Positions 1 through 7,670 of a stretch of 11,745 bases of DNA are shown piece by piece. Every line of letters begins with the position of its first letter. The first letter of the stretch is position 1. A program made the position numbers and the translations under genes. Below the pieces are notes generated by a model, which saw only the letters and a program-made list of their open reading frames with translations, did not search any database and was not told the DNA's origin. This stretch comes from Methylococcaceae bacterium (lineage in GTDB: Bacteria; Pseudomonadota; Gammaproteobacteria; Methylococcales; Methylococcaceae): contig VEPB01000563.1 in assembly GCA_012026715.1 (NCBI GenBank), forward strand, positions 1 through 11,745, read 5' to 3'.

Positions 1-91
1 GGCGCTTCTGCTGGGCGAAGGCTTCCACTTCGCGGGGCATGTTGGCGCGCCGGTAGAGTTCCGAGAGCCGGTCCAGGATGGGGATGCCCAG
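1..91. repeat. 91-bp perfect direct repeat, copy 1
   Basis: Bases 1-91 are identical to 418-508 (offset 417, a multiple of three), so both copies are read in the same frame on the minus strand. The match breaks at base 92. It reaches the window edge, so its true length is unknown. It encodes the segment from LGIP to AFAQQKR. Confidence 0.95.
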
Positions 92-397
92 GTGGGGCAT
101 GACCAGGAAACTGGCGGGCATGCCCGGCAGCATCCTGGAGATGCCGTCGGTCGCGACGGCCAGGCCGCGGTCCTTCAGGTCGGAGCCGATCTCGGTCACG
201 CCGACCGCCGCGTTGACCCATTTGCTGGCTTCGCCGAGCCGGCCCTGCTCCGGCGGCGCCGGGTTGCGGAAGGCGTCGGCGTTGTCGTTGAGGACCTGGG
301 TGAAGGGATCGATGCGACTATCGCCCGTGGGCGTAATCATGGGCTCCGGCGGCTGCGGTTCGTCCGCGGGGGTCTGGAGTTTGACCGGATCAGCCAT
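1..397 (-). CDS. PAAR-like / Rhs-type T6SS effector N-terminus, partial, with an anomalous tail
   Basis: This reading frame starts at an ATG three bases after the stop of the TPR gene and stays open to the window edge, giving 132 complete codons. The first ~100 residues have a proline-rich leader, then a segment around KWVNAAVGVTEIGSDL and LPGMPASFLVMPHLGIP. That pattern resembles the N-terminal region of PAAR-containing T6SS Rhs-type proteins, which normally continue with a His/Pro-rich PAAR-like stretch right after this LGIP. Here the frame instead switches at LGIP into a perfect copy of the last part of the upstream TPR protein (bases 1-91 match 418-508). No recognisable ribosome site precedes the start, so translational coupling to the TPR gene is likely. 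The expected role is a spike-tip protein or effector riding on VgrG. The family call is from remembered motifs. The C-terminal part is either a recombinant tail or an assembly artefact. Confidence 0.6.
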   Translation of the reverse strand, partial: MADPVKLQTPADEPQPPEPMITPTGDSRIDPFTQVLNDNADAFRNPAPPEQGRLGEASKWVNAAVGVTEIGSDLKDRGLAVATDGISRMLPGMPASFLVMPHLGIPILDRLSELYRRANMPREVEAFAQQKR

Positions 398-400
398 GGC

Positions 401-1633
401 TCAGGCGCTCTGCAGCTGGCGCTTCTGCTGGGCGAAGGCTTCCACTTCGCGGGGCATGTTGGCGCGCCGGTAGAGTTCCGAGAGCCGGTCCAGGATGGGG
501 ATGCCCAGTTCCGGGCAGGACAGTTCCAGGCTCAGGTCCTTGGCGTCGTGCCAGGCGCTGGCCGCCTCCCTGGGTTTGCCGTTCGCCAGCAGGGTCTGGC
601 CGAGCTGGTCGAGCACGGCGATCCTGGCATAGGGCGATGACAGCGACTCGGCGGCGGTAAGGGCGAGGCGAAAATAGCCTTCGGCGTCGAGGTACTGGTT
701 CAGGGCGAGGCTGCATTCGCCGGCTCCGATCAGCAAATTGAGCATGACCGCCAGGTTGCGGGTGGGGCCGGCCACGCCCAGCGCCCGCTGATACCAGGTT
801 TTGGCGTGCTGGATTTCCCCCAGGTGGCGGGCGATGTCGCCCTTGCCGCCCAGTGCCAGGGCTTCGCCGACCGCATCGCCCTGCTGGCGGCTGTAGCCGA
901 TGAGGAGGTTGTATTTGTCGACGGCGGCCTCGTAGCGCCGGTACGCCACATCCAGCGCGGCGACCTGGGAGACCGCCTGCATGCGATCGGCCATGGGCGC
1001 CGTTTCGTCATTGAGGGTGCGGACCAGGGTGTCCGCCACCCGTTCGGGGGAGAAGTCGATGGGCAGAATCAGCAGGCCGTCGAACTTCTCTTTGCGCAGT
1101 TCGGGCAGGAACAGCGGCTTGTGCCGGTCCTCGCGGATCAGGAAGCGGTGGGTCTCCATCCAGGGTTCATAGCCCTTGAGCGCCAGCAGCGGCGCGATCA
1201 GGGCGCGGTAGCCGGCGGGATCGGCGATTTCCGAGGGGAGCAGCGCCCAAACCAGGGTCATCTCCGGAGGCGCACAGTAGCGCAGGTAGCGAATGAGCGT
1301 GAGCAACCGCCGGGGCGGCGGCTGGCGCGGGTCGAGGCAGTCCAGGGGCAGCGGCGGCCAGGCGGGCTCGTCCGCCTCTTCTAGCGCCGCCGACAGGGCC
1401 TCGACCTGCAGCCTTACCGTCTCGACGCATTGCTGGACGTAGTCCTGCGCCTGCCGGCAGGGAAAGGGGAAGGTCACGAAGAGGTGGGCGTTCCATTGCC
1501 GGTCCCAATTCTGGAGAACCTTGACCGGAAACAGTACGTCGTGGTCGGAGCATTCGATCACCAGCGCCGGGAAGTCACGCTGGTCGACGAATTCGCGCAT
1601 CCCTTGTTCCATGGCTTCGAAAGCCCTGCGCAT
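401..1633 (-). CDS. TPR protein of the vgrG island, possible T6SS effector adaptor (family not recognised)
   Basis: A 410-residue soluble protein with no signal peptide or membrane segment. The N-terminal ~210 residues form a domain I do not recognise; no P-loop or other catalytic motif is evident. Residues ~220-405 look like four to five helical TPR-type repeats, with recurring small and aromatic positions in segments such as GDIARHLGEIQHAKTWYQRA, AEGYFRLALTAAESL and REAASAWHDAKDL. The ATG was chosen because an AGGAG overlapping the stop of the upstream gene sits eight bases before it. The gene lies between vgrG/DUF6484 and a PAAR-like effector gene, the position where other islands carry adaptors such as DUF4123 (Tap/TEC), DUF2169 or EagR proteins. 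A role in loading the effector onto VgrG is inferred from this position only. An immunity or regulatory role is possible. Confidence 0.75.
   Translation of the reverse strand: MRRAFEAMEQGMREFVDQRDFPALVIECSDHDVLFPVKVLQNWDRQWNAHLFVTFPFPCRQAQDYVQQCVETVRLQVEALSAALEEADEPAWPPLPLDCLDPRQPPPRRLLTLIRYLRYCAPPEMTLVWALLPSEIADPAGYRALIAPLLALKGYEPWMETHRFLIREDRHKPLFLPELRKEKFDGLLILPIDFSPERVADTLVRTLNDETAPMADRMQAVSQVAALDVAYRRYEAAVDKYNLLIGYSRQQGDAVGEALALGGKGDIARHLGEIQHAKTWYQRALGVAGPTRNLAVMLNLLIGAGECSLALNQYLDAEGYFRLALTAAESLSSPYARIAVLDQLGQTLLANGKPREAASAWHDAKDLSLELSCPELGIPILDRLSELYRRANMPREVEAFAQQKRQLQSA
418..508. repeat. 91-bp perfect direct repeat, copy 2 (inside the 3' end of the TPR gene)
   Basis: This is the native-looking copy. 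It forms the last helical hairpin of the TPR protein, roughly residues 376-405. The codons just upstream of the junction are also similar in both genes (Pro-Glu-Leu-Gly here, Pro-His-Leu-Gly in copy 1), which suggests a short-homology crossover point. Confidence 0.95.
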
Positions 1634-1644
1634 CGGCGGTTCTC

Positions 1645-2271
1645 CTAATTCAAGCGAATGAACCGGCTGCGAACCACGGTATCCGCGTCGGTGCGGATGT
1701 CGACGCCGCCCTTGCCGGCCTCCATTTCGATGGTGTCGGCGGCCAGGCGAAGGGTGCCGGCGGCTTCGAGGGAAATGTCTGGACTGAGCAAGCGCACCAC
1801 CGGCCCCCGTTCGGAACTGTGGACTGCGATCAATGGGGTATTCGCGGAGTCGGTAATCCAGACACTCTGACCTTCTCCCAGTTGCAGTCGAGGCCCGGGG
1901 GCGGCCGAAGGGTCGGCGGATTCGTTACGCGGGCCGCCGGTCAACACCGCGGTGATCAGGGGCTCCGGCCAGTTCAAGGGTTGCGCCAGGATGACTCTTG
2001 CGCCAAGCGCGGGCGCAATGTGGCGGACACTCTGAAGCCAGCGGCTGAGGTAATCGCCCGCCGGATCGGTCCAGCCGACGAGCAGTCGGCCGGGCAGGTC
2101 GGGATTGTGGCTATCCAGGACTTCGCCAATCAGCAGGCCTCCCGCCGCCGGTGGCGGTTCGGCGATGTCGGCCAGCCGGGGCGCGGGACGGACGGTCTCC
2201 AGCAAGGCCCGCAGGCTGGCGGATTCGTCCTCTTCCAAAAGGGCGTCGTCGTTTTTCGATGGCTCGTTCAT
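1645..2271 (-). CDS. DUF6484-type VgrG-associated protein
   Basis: A 208-residue protein beginning 17 bp after the vgrG stop, with AGGA six bases before its ATG. Residues 1-40 are an acidic, probably flexible leader. A compact beta-rich domain follows (about residues 45-112, starting GGLLIGEVLDS and ending EPLITAVLTG), matching my memory of DUF6484 proteins encoded next to T6SS vgrG genes. The C-terminal ~60 residues (SPDISLEAAGTLRLAADTIE onward, ending in RSRFIRLN) have the alternating short-strand pattern seen in VgrG beta-helix shafts. The protein may therefore extend or cap the spike, or bridge VgrG to the downstream adaptor and effector. The domain name is a recollection, and the structural role is inference. 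Confidence 0.65.
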   Translation of the reverse strand: MNEPSKNDDALLEEDESASLRALLETVRPAPRLADIAEPPPAAGGLLIGEVLDSHNPDLPGRLLVGWTDPAGDYLSRWLQSVRHIAPALGARVILAQPLNWPEPLITAVLTGGPRNESADPSAAPGPRLQLGEGQSVWITDSANTPLIAVHSSERGPVVRLLSPDISLEAAGTLRLAADTIEMEAGKGGVDIRTDADTVVRSRFIRLN

Positions 2272-2288
2272 GGTGCGTCCTGCCGGGT

Positions 2289-4475
2289 TCAGTTGATGTA
2301 GGCGAGCACGCCCTGGATGGTGACCCCCGAGGCGTTGATGGTGATGGACGAAGAGCCGTCCGGGGTGGACAGGGTGATCTCGGGGGCCGAGATGCTGATT
2401 TCCTTGGCGCTGATGGAGACCGAATTCCCTCCGGTAATGGTGATCTCGGGAGCGTCCAGGCCGATGGATGCTTCGCCTTTGACGGTAACCCCGGGCTGGC
2501 CAAATACGTAGGTGCCTTCGCCGTAACCGAGGATGCCGACCCCGGTGCTGGTACCCTTGATGGAGACGCCATCGCCATTGCCGAGAATGGACACACCCTG
2601 TCCATTGCCGACGATGGAGACGCCCTTGGTATCACCCTGGATCGTCACTCCCTCGGTTTCTCCCTTGAACGCAGCGCTCTTCTTGGCGGTCAAGCTGTAG
2701 TGTCCGCTGTCCACCTGCACGAACCGCGAACCGTTCTGCACTTGCAGGGTGGCATCCTGTTTCACCTGCACATGGCGCCTACCTGCGGCGATGGCGACGG
2801 TGTCGTCTCCGGCGACGACGTTTCGGGTGTGGTGGCCCTGAACGTTCACGGTCCGGTTCCCGGTGGCCACGGACAACGCATCGTTGCCGTTTTGCACGGT
2901 GGTGGTCCGATTGTTGGCGATGGTATTGGTCTGATCGTTCTTCACCGTGGTGGCCATGTCGTGCTGGCCGTGAATGTTGATCTTCTCCTTGCCGGCGGAG
3001 TCATCCATGGACATCTCGTTGTAGCCAGCACCCTTGTGGGTGCTGGACTTGATGCCGCTGACCGTGGCGCCTCCCGGCAGCGCAAAGGGGGCGCGGGAAT
3101 CGCCGTTGTACACCCGGCCGGTGATGATGGGGCGGTCGGGATCACCTTCCAGGAAATCCACGATGCCCTCCTGGCCGATCCGCGGGATGGAAACGGCCCC
3201 CCAGCCCTGCCCGGCCCAGGGCTGCGAGACGCGGACCCAGCAGGACGCCGTTTCATCGGCGCGGCCGTAGCGGTCCCAGTGGAATTTGACCTTGACCTGC
3301 CCGTGTTCGTCGGTCCAGATTTCTTCGCCCGGCCGCCCCACGACGACGGCGGTCTGCGGTCCCTGGACGACCGGCTTGGGGGTCGATCGCTGGGGGCGGA
3401 AAACGGTGTCGGCATCCAGCGCGGTGAAGCTTCCCCTGAACGTGTCTATCCCTGCGGTATTGCCGGAAGTGGTTTCGTATTTGTTGGAGCGCAATTCCAA
3501 TCGGCTGGAGGTCACCAGATAGCGCCTGTCGCAGTCGGCGCGGGGAAAGTCCTTCAACTCAAACACCGATCCACAGGTCAGGCCCCTGGCGGTGGTCGAG
3601 CCCCTGGAAATGGAGTAGCGCGCGTGCTGTTCCTCGATGCGGCGGCGGGCGATGGTCGAGCCGTGGTCGCAATGGCAGTGCGCTTCCGGGTAGTCGAAGA
3701 GTTCGTACTCGGAATGGGGGTGCTCGCGCCGGATGGTGGATTTAACGGATAGGTCCGCCTTCGGCTTGGTAAAGTCGAAGTTGGTTGCGGCATAGGCGCC
3801 TGATTGAACCTCGTTGGAAAACGTCCAGTCCTCAATGAGGCCGTAATCTTCGTTTCGATCGTCGCGGACCCCGCGATAGTGGATCTGTTCAAAATCCTGA
3901 ACCGGCTTGTGGGCCGCCGGGGAGTCGGCCAGGATCAGCGTGTGGCTGTCCCGGTCATGGCGGAAAAAGTAATAAATGCCCTCGTCCTGGAGCAGTCGGC
4001 TGACGAACTGGTAGTCGGATTCCCGGTACTGGACGCAGTATTCCCGCGGCAGGTAGGTTTCGCTCAGGCGTTCTTCGAAGTGCAGCTTGCCATGGCCCCG
4101 GAACACTTCCTTGACGATTGTCGGAACAGTCTGGTTTTGAAAGATCCGGCAGTCCGAATTGCGTGACAGAAACCACAGCCACGGCCTTACGATCAACTGG
4201 TAGCGGGCCAGGTGGTCGACCGCGCCCTGGTATCCGAAGCTGCTCACGAAGCCGTTGAAATAGCGGTATCGGCCTTGAGGCAGTTCCATCGAAACCGTGA
4301 CCGGCTGGCCCAGCATCTGCTCGGGGCGAATCGATTCGTCGGCACTGAGGGCATCGATCCGGTATTCGAACAATTCTCCGAGGGCTTCGGCCGCTTCCAT
4401 TCGATAGAACAGCAGGGTGTTGGGACCGAGCGGAGTCGTGAGCTGAAAGACGCGGTGAGTCTGGCAGAAGTCCAT
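2289..4475 (-). CDS. vgrG: T6SS spike protein VgrG (Vgr family)
   Basis: A 728-residue VgrG, the trimeric spike that caps the Hcp tube and is fired into target cells. The ATG at 4475 is preferred over an in-frame one 57 bp upstream because AGGA lies seven bases before it and the protein then opens with the usual gp27-like start (RVFQLTTPLGPNTLLFYRME). The gp27-like region spans about residues 7-330 and includes REYCVQYRESDYQFVSRLLQ (144-163). The gp5-like OB domain covers about 375-460 (TDEHGQVKVKFHWDRYG, RIGQEGIVDFLEGDPDRPI). The shaft follows from ~495, beginning KINIHGQHDM, and includes a nine-residue repeat at 609-667. No extra enzymatic C-terminal domain is seen, so this is a structural spike rather than an 'evolved' VgrG. 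It heads the downstream cargo genes. Confidence 0.95.
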   Translation of the reverse strand: MDFCQTHRVFQLTTPLGPNTLLFYRMEAAEALGELFEYRIDALSADESIRPEQMLGQPVTVSMELPQGRYRYFNGFVSSFGYQGAVDHLARYQLIVRPWLWFLSRNSDCRIFQNQTVPTIVKEVFRGHGKLHFEERLSETYLPREYCVQYRESDYQFVSRLLQDEGIYYFFRHDRDSHTLILADSPAAHKPVQDFEQIHYRGVRDDRNEDYGLIEDWTFSNEVQSGAYAATNFDFTKPKADLSVKSTIRREHPHSEYELFDYPEAHCHCDHGSTIARRRIEEQHARYSISRGSTTARGLTCGSVFELKDFPRADCDRRYLVTSSRLELRSNKYETTSGNTAGIDTFRGSFTALDADTVFRPQRSTPKPVVQGPQTAVVVGRPGEEIWTDEHGQVKVKFHWDRYGRADETASCWVRVSQPWAGQGWGAVSIPRIGQEGIVDFLEGDPDRPIITGRVYNGDSRAPFALPGGATVSGIKSSTHKGAGYNEMSMDDSAGKEKINIHGQHDMATTVKNDQTNTIANNRTTTVQNGNDALSVATGNRTVNVQGHHTRNVVAGDDTVAIAAGRRHVQVKQDATLQVQNGSRFVQVDSGHYSLTAKKSAAFKGETEGVTIQGDTKGVSIVGNGQGVSILGNGDGVSIKGTSTGVGILGYGEGTYVFGQPGVTVKGEASIGLDAPEITITGGNSVSISAKEISISAPEITLSTPDGSSSITINASGVTIQGVLAYIN
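2475..2651 (-). repeat. Nine-residue tandem repeat in the VgrG shaft
   Basis: Residues 609-667 of VgrG run as consecutive units of about nine residues: GVTIQGDTK, GVSIVGNGQ, GVSILGNGD, GVSIKGTST, GVGILGYGE, then an eight-residue GTYVFGQP and GVTVKG. The Gly-Val-x-Ile-x-Gly pattern suggests one short beta-strand and turn per unit, as in a triple-stranded beta-helix. The bases are diverged enough that the repeat is old or under protein-level selection. Confidence 0.85.
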
Positions 4476-4540
4476 AGTTTCGTCCTGAGCGCCATTACAT
4501 CGGGGAGCCAACCGCGGGTGGTAGCGCGGCAATCCGCCTG

Positions 4541-4569
4541 TTTCTCACAGAGACTGCGGTGTCTGTCAA
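4541..4569 (-). promoter_or_regulatory. Possible sigma-70-type promoter and inverted repeat upstream of vgrG
   Basis: On the minus strand a perfect TTGACA lies at 4569-4564, and 17 bp later a poor -10 (GAGAAA) at 4546-4541. An inverted repeat with one mismatch (ACAGAGAC, loop TGCG, GTGTCTGT; 4547-4566) fills the spacer and touches the -35, where an operator could sit. The weak -10 makes the promoter call tentative. Confidence 0.25.
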
Positions 4570-4921
4570 TAACCACATCACAGACGAAAGGTAAACCTTC
4601 GGAGAGATTGTCTGATTGAATGTGGAATTTCAATCCCTCCGACAAACTCCGAGTTCCGTTTTCTCTTTATATGGCGGTTGAGCCAAACGGCGAAGTCGGG
4701 TGCGTAGATCGAGCGGATGGCTGAAGAAAGCGGTGCGCCTTTTCAGATCATGCCGATCTTGTCGCCGTTCCCTTCCGCGCGCGGCGGCGGTTTGCAACCT
4801 TGGCCGACCTGTGCGAGAACCAGCTTGTGGGCCACACGGGGCGTCCTCGTGCCGCCCATTCGCGGCCAAGGCCGGTCATACCAGGAGTCCTCGCTCCGAT
4901 CGGGAAGTTCATGAAACATCC

Positions 4922-4949
4922 GGACATTTGTTTGGGCCCAGAAATGTCC
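4922..4949 (-). terminator. Possible terminator of ntrBC
   Basis: A perfect 8-bp inverted repeat (GGACATTT / AAATGTCC) with a 12-base loop containing TGGGCCCA begins three bases after the ntrC stop. Only a short T-containing stretch follows on the minus strand rather than a long U-run, so it may be a weak terminator or an mRNA-stabilising hairpin. Confidence 0.4.
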
Positions 4950-4952
4950 CGT

Positions 4953-6365
4953 TCAAACGTCCAGGCTGAGCTCGGCGATTTTTCGGGTCAAGGTGTTACG
5001 TCCGTAGCCCAGCAGTTTTGCGGCTTCCTGCCGGCGACCCCGGGTGAACTGTAGGGCTGTCGTGATCAGTGTGCTTTCCGCCACGTCGATAGCATCCTTG
5101 GCGATGTTGCGCTCACCTTTTCGCAGCTGGCCGTCGACCCAGCGGCGAAACACGTCCTGCCAGGCGTCCGCGGTCGAAGCCGCGTCTTGCTTGACTTGCA
5201 GCAACTCCGGCGGAAGATCGTGAAGGTGAACCTCCTGGCCGGGCGCCATGACCGTGATCCAGCGGCAGGCGTTTTCCAACTGGCGCACGTTGCCGGGCCA
5301 GTCGAGCCGGCAAAGGTACTCCTCGGTATCTTTCAGCAGGGTTTTGGTTTCCACGTTGAGCTCGGCGCTGGCTTCCTTGAGGAAGTGCTTCAACAGTAGT
5401 GCGATGTCCTGGCGCCGTTCCCGCAGTGGCGGGATGTGAACGCGGATGACGTTGAGGCGGTGGAACAGGTCTTCGCGGAAGCGGCCTTCGGCCACCAGGG
5501 ATTCAAGGTTCTGATGGGTCGCGGCGATGATGCGCACATCCACCTTGGTCGGGGTATGGGCGCCCACCGGAAAGAATTCGCCGTCGGCCAGGACCCGCAG
5601 CAACCGGGTTTGCAGTTCCGCCGGCATGTCTCCGATTTCATCCAGAAACAGCGTGCCGCCGTCAGCTTGTTCGAAGCGGCCGATGCGGCGGGTTTGGGCC
5701 CCGGTGAAGGCGCCACGTTCGTGGCCGAACAACTCTGATTCCAGCAAGTCCTTGGGAATGGCCGCCATGTTCAGGGCGATGAAGGGTTGAGCGGCGCGCG
5801 GGCTGTGGCGGTGCAGGGCGCGGGCCACCAATTCCTTTCCGGTGCCTGATTCGCCGTTGATCAGCACAGTAATGTGGGACCGGGCCAAGCGTGCGATGGC
5901 GCGAAATACCTCCTGCATCGCGGGGGCTTCGCCGATGATTTCGGGAGTCCGTTCCGACACCGACGACGCCGGACTGAGTTCCTGTTTCTGCCGCTGGCCG
6001 TGGATGCAGGCGCGTTTCACCAGATCCACCGCAGCGTCGAGGTCGAAGGGCTTGGGTAGGTATTCGAAGGCCCCGCCGTGGAATGCCGAAACGGCGCTCT
6101 CCAGATCGGAGTGGGCGGTCATCACGATTACCGGCAATCCGGGACACGTCCCCTGCAGTTTGCTTAACAGTTCCAGCCCGTCGATCCCGGGCATGCGGAT
6201 GTCGGTGAGGATGGCGTCGGGACGCTGCCGTTCCAGCGAATCTATCAAGGCATTAGCGCTGGAGAAGCAGCGCACGTCGATGGCTGCCTTGTGCAGGGCC
6301 TTTTCCAAGACCCAGCGGATCGATCGGTCGTCATCGACCACCCAGACGCGGGGTGAGCTATTCAT
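4953..6365 (-). CDS. ntrC: Nitrogen regulation response regulator NtrC (GlnG), sigma-54 activator
   Basis: A full-length 470-residue NtrC. The receiver domain (1-~120) has the acidic cluster DDD at 11-13, the phospho-acceptor Asp55 in LTDIRMPG, Thr83, and Lys105 in LPKPFD. The AAA+ domain has Walker A GESGTGKE (171-178), the sigma-54-contacting GAFTGA loop (218-223) and Walker B GGTLFLDEIGD (236-246). The C-terminus is a Fis-type helix-turn-helix (GRRQEAAKLLGYGRNTLTRK). When phosphorylated by NtrB it would oligomerise at enhancers and open sigma-54 promoters of nitrogen-assimilation genes. Its ATG overlaps the ntrB stop by 8 bp (ATGAATAG), with a GGAG inside the ntrB end, so the two are co-translated. 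The upstream sigma-54 promoter and NtrC site imply autoregulation. Confidence 0.96.
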   Translation of the reverse strand: MNSSPRVWVVDDDRSIRWVLEKALHKAAIDVRCFSSANALIDSLERQRPDAILTDIRMPGIDGLELLSKLQGTCPGLPVIVMTAHSDLESAVSAFHGGAFEYLPKPFDLDAAVDLVKRACIHGQRQKQELSPASSVSERTPEIIGEAPAMQEVFRAIARLARSHITVLINGESGTGKELVARALHRHSPRAAQPFIALNMAAIPKDLLESELFGHERGAFTGAQTRRIGRFEQADGGTLFLDEIGDMPAELQTRLLRVLADGEFFPVGAHTPTKVDVRIIAATHQNLESLVAEGRFREDLFHRLNVIRVHIPPLRERRQDIALLLKHFLKEASAELNVETKTLLKDTEEYLCRLDWPGNVRQLENACRWITVMAPGQEVHLHDLPPELLQVKQDAASTADAWQDVFRRWVDGQLRKGERNIAKDAIDVAESTLITTALQFTRGRRQEAAKLLGYGRNTLTRKIAELSLDV

Positions 6366-7428
6366 GGGACTTCTCCAGCGGCAGATAGATTGAAAAGACG
6401 GTGTTGCCAGGCGAACTGGCGCATTCCACCAGGCCGCCGTGCTGACTGATCAAGGATTGCGCGATGGATAGGCCGAGTCCGGTGCCTTCGGCGCGGCCGG
6501 TGACCATCGGATAGAAAATCTGGCCCAGCAGTTCGGGCTTGATGCCGGGGCCGTCGTCGACGATGTCGATCTTGGCGGCCAGCGCGTGGCGGCGATTACC
6601 GAGGGTGACCTGACGGTGAATCCGGGTGCGAATGGTGATGGTGCCTTCCTTTCCTACAGCTTGGGCCGCATTGCGGACGATGTTCAGAATGGCCTGGATG
6701 AGTTGGTCGCTATCCCCCAGGACGGGCGGGATGCTAGGGTCATAATCGCGCTGGATGAAAACCTTGGGCGGCGCTTCCACCTGCACCAGTTGGCGGACCC
6801 GCTCCAGGATCCGGTGAATGTTGACCAGACTCATCTGTGGTGGTTTGTTGGGCTCCAGCATGCGGTCCACCAGCAGCTGGAGCCGATCCGATTCGTCAAT
6901 GATGATCCGCGTGTACTCCCGCAGCTCTTCGCCGCGCAGCTCGGCATGCAGTAATTGTGCGGCGCCGCGCAGACCGCCCAGCGGGTTCTTGATCTCATGG
7001 GCCAGTCCCCGTAGCAGCATGCGCGCAGCGTTTTGCTGAGCCATCAGCTGCTCCTCCATGGAAATCCGCAAATGCCGGTCGACTTGTTGAACTTCTGCCA
7101 ATACCCTGGGAGCGGACTCATCCAGGGCAGGGGTCAGAATGACGTTGACCGTGATCGGTTGGGGTTGAACGTTGAGAGTCACGTTCCGTTTGGTCAGGGA
7201 GGCGCCGGTCTCCATTACCCGGAGCAGATCTTCTTCGGTGACCGAATCGGTCAGCGCGAACACGTTGTGAGCGCGCGCGCCGAGCACTTGGCGGGCGCTC
7301 AGGGCGAACAGCATCTCGCCGGGCATGTTGATGTAGATCAGGCACAGATGCTGGTCAAACAGCAAGACGGCATCTGCCAGATTGTCCAGGATGCGCCGGT
7401 AAAACGCGGCCGGGTCGGCGTCTATCAT
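6358..7428 (-). CDS. ntrB: Nitrogen regulation sensor histidine kinase NtrB (GlnL)
   Basis: A 356-residue cytosolic kinase with no membrane segments, as expected for NtrB. A PAS-like domain occupies about 8-115. The H-box is GLAHEIKNPLGGLRG with His144. The ATP-binding domain has the N-box NIVRNAAQAV (Asn253), G1 DDGPGIKP (291-298) and G2 GTGLGLS (315-321). With PII (GlnB) as the usual partner, it phosphorylates or dephosphorylates NtrC according to nitrogen status. The ATG is preceded by AAGG at a suitable distance. It is the first gene of the ntrBC pair. glnA, which often precedes it in enterics, is not in the 1.3 kb upstream. Confidence 0.95.
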   Translation of the reverse strand: MIDADPAAFYRRILDNLADAVLLFDQHLCLIYINMPGEMLFALSARQVLGARAHNVFALTDSVTEEDLLRVMETGASLTKRNVTLNVQPQPITVNVILTPALDESAPRVLAEVQQVDRHLRISMEEQLMAQQNAARMLLRGLAHEIKNPLGGLRGAAQLLHAELRGEELREYTRIIIDESDRLQLLVDRMLEPNKPPQMSLVNIHRILERVRQLVQVEAPPKVFIQRDYDPSIPPVLGDSDQLIQAILNIVRNAAQAVGKEGTITIRTRIHRQVTLGNRRHALAAKIDIVDDGPGIKPELLGQIFYPMVTGRAEGTGLGLSIAQSLISQHGGLVECASSPGNTVFSIYLPLEKSHE

Positions 7429-7537
7429 GTTGTGGCCTTGGTTGCCCGAATTCTTCTAGGCGGGATGAGAGATCCGGGAACAGGGGAAGGTTTCATCGAT
7501 GTCTAGCGGTCCACTGCCTATAGGTATGCTTTCAAAA

Positions 7538-7553
7538 AGCAATAACGAGGCCA
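7538..7553 (-). promoter_or_regulatory. Sigma-54 promoter of ntrBC
   Basis: On the minus strand this reads TGGCCTCGTTATTGCT, with GG and GC exactly ten bases apart and a perfect TTGC at -12. Against the consensus TGGCAC-N5-TTGC, only positions 5 and 6 of the -24 element differ. Transcription would start near 7527, giving a leader of about 100 nt before the ntrB ATG. Confidence 0.75.
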
Positions 7554-7573
7554 TGGTGGTGCATCCGAAAGAT

Positions 7574-7590
7574 CAGGAAATAACTTCCTG
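7574..7590. repeat. Inverted repeat between the ntrB promoter and the NtrC site
   Basis: CAGGAA, five-base spacer, TTCCTG. It is flanked by GATC on the left and, after three more bases, GATC on the right. It lies between the -24 element and the upstream NtrC site. It could be a regulator site or chance. Confidence 0.3.
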
Positions 7591-7670
7591 TTCGATCAAT
7601 CGTCTACCAGTCGATTCGGAGACCAGTTGGCGGAAGGTCATGGTCTAGCATAGAACAGTTGCGGACGTAA

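Larger units (their letters stand above)
4476..4952. other. Intergenic region between ntrC and vgrG
   Basis: No convincing gene is seen in 477 bp. The open frames here lack ribosome sites and recognisable protein character. The stretch holds a hairpin just after the ntrC stop and an inverted repeat about 75-90 bp before the vgrG start, listed separately. Confidence 0.6.

Noticed and set aside
2151..3752. A 533-codon open frame on the plus strand
   Set aside because: It is antisense to vgrG and the DUF6484-type gene, an effect of high GC. Its translation is low-complexity Gly/Asp/Val-rich and no ribosome site precedes it.
4476..4532. In-frame upstream ATG that would lengthen VgrG by 19 residues
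   Set aside because: The ATG at 4475 has a well-placed AGGA and gives the standard family start; the extra residues resemble no VgrG N-terminus.
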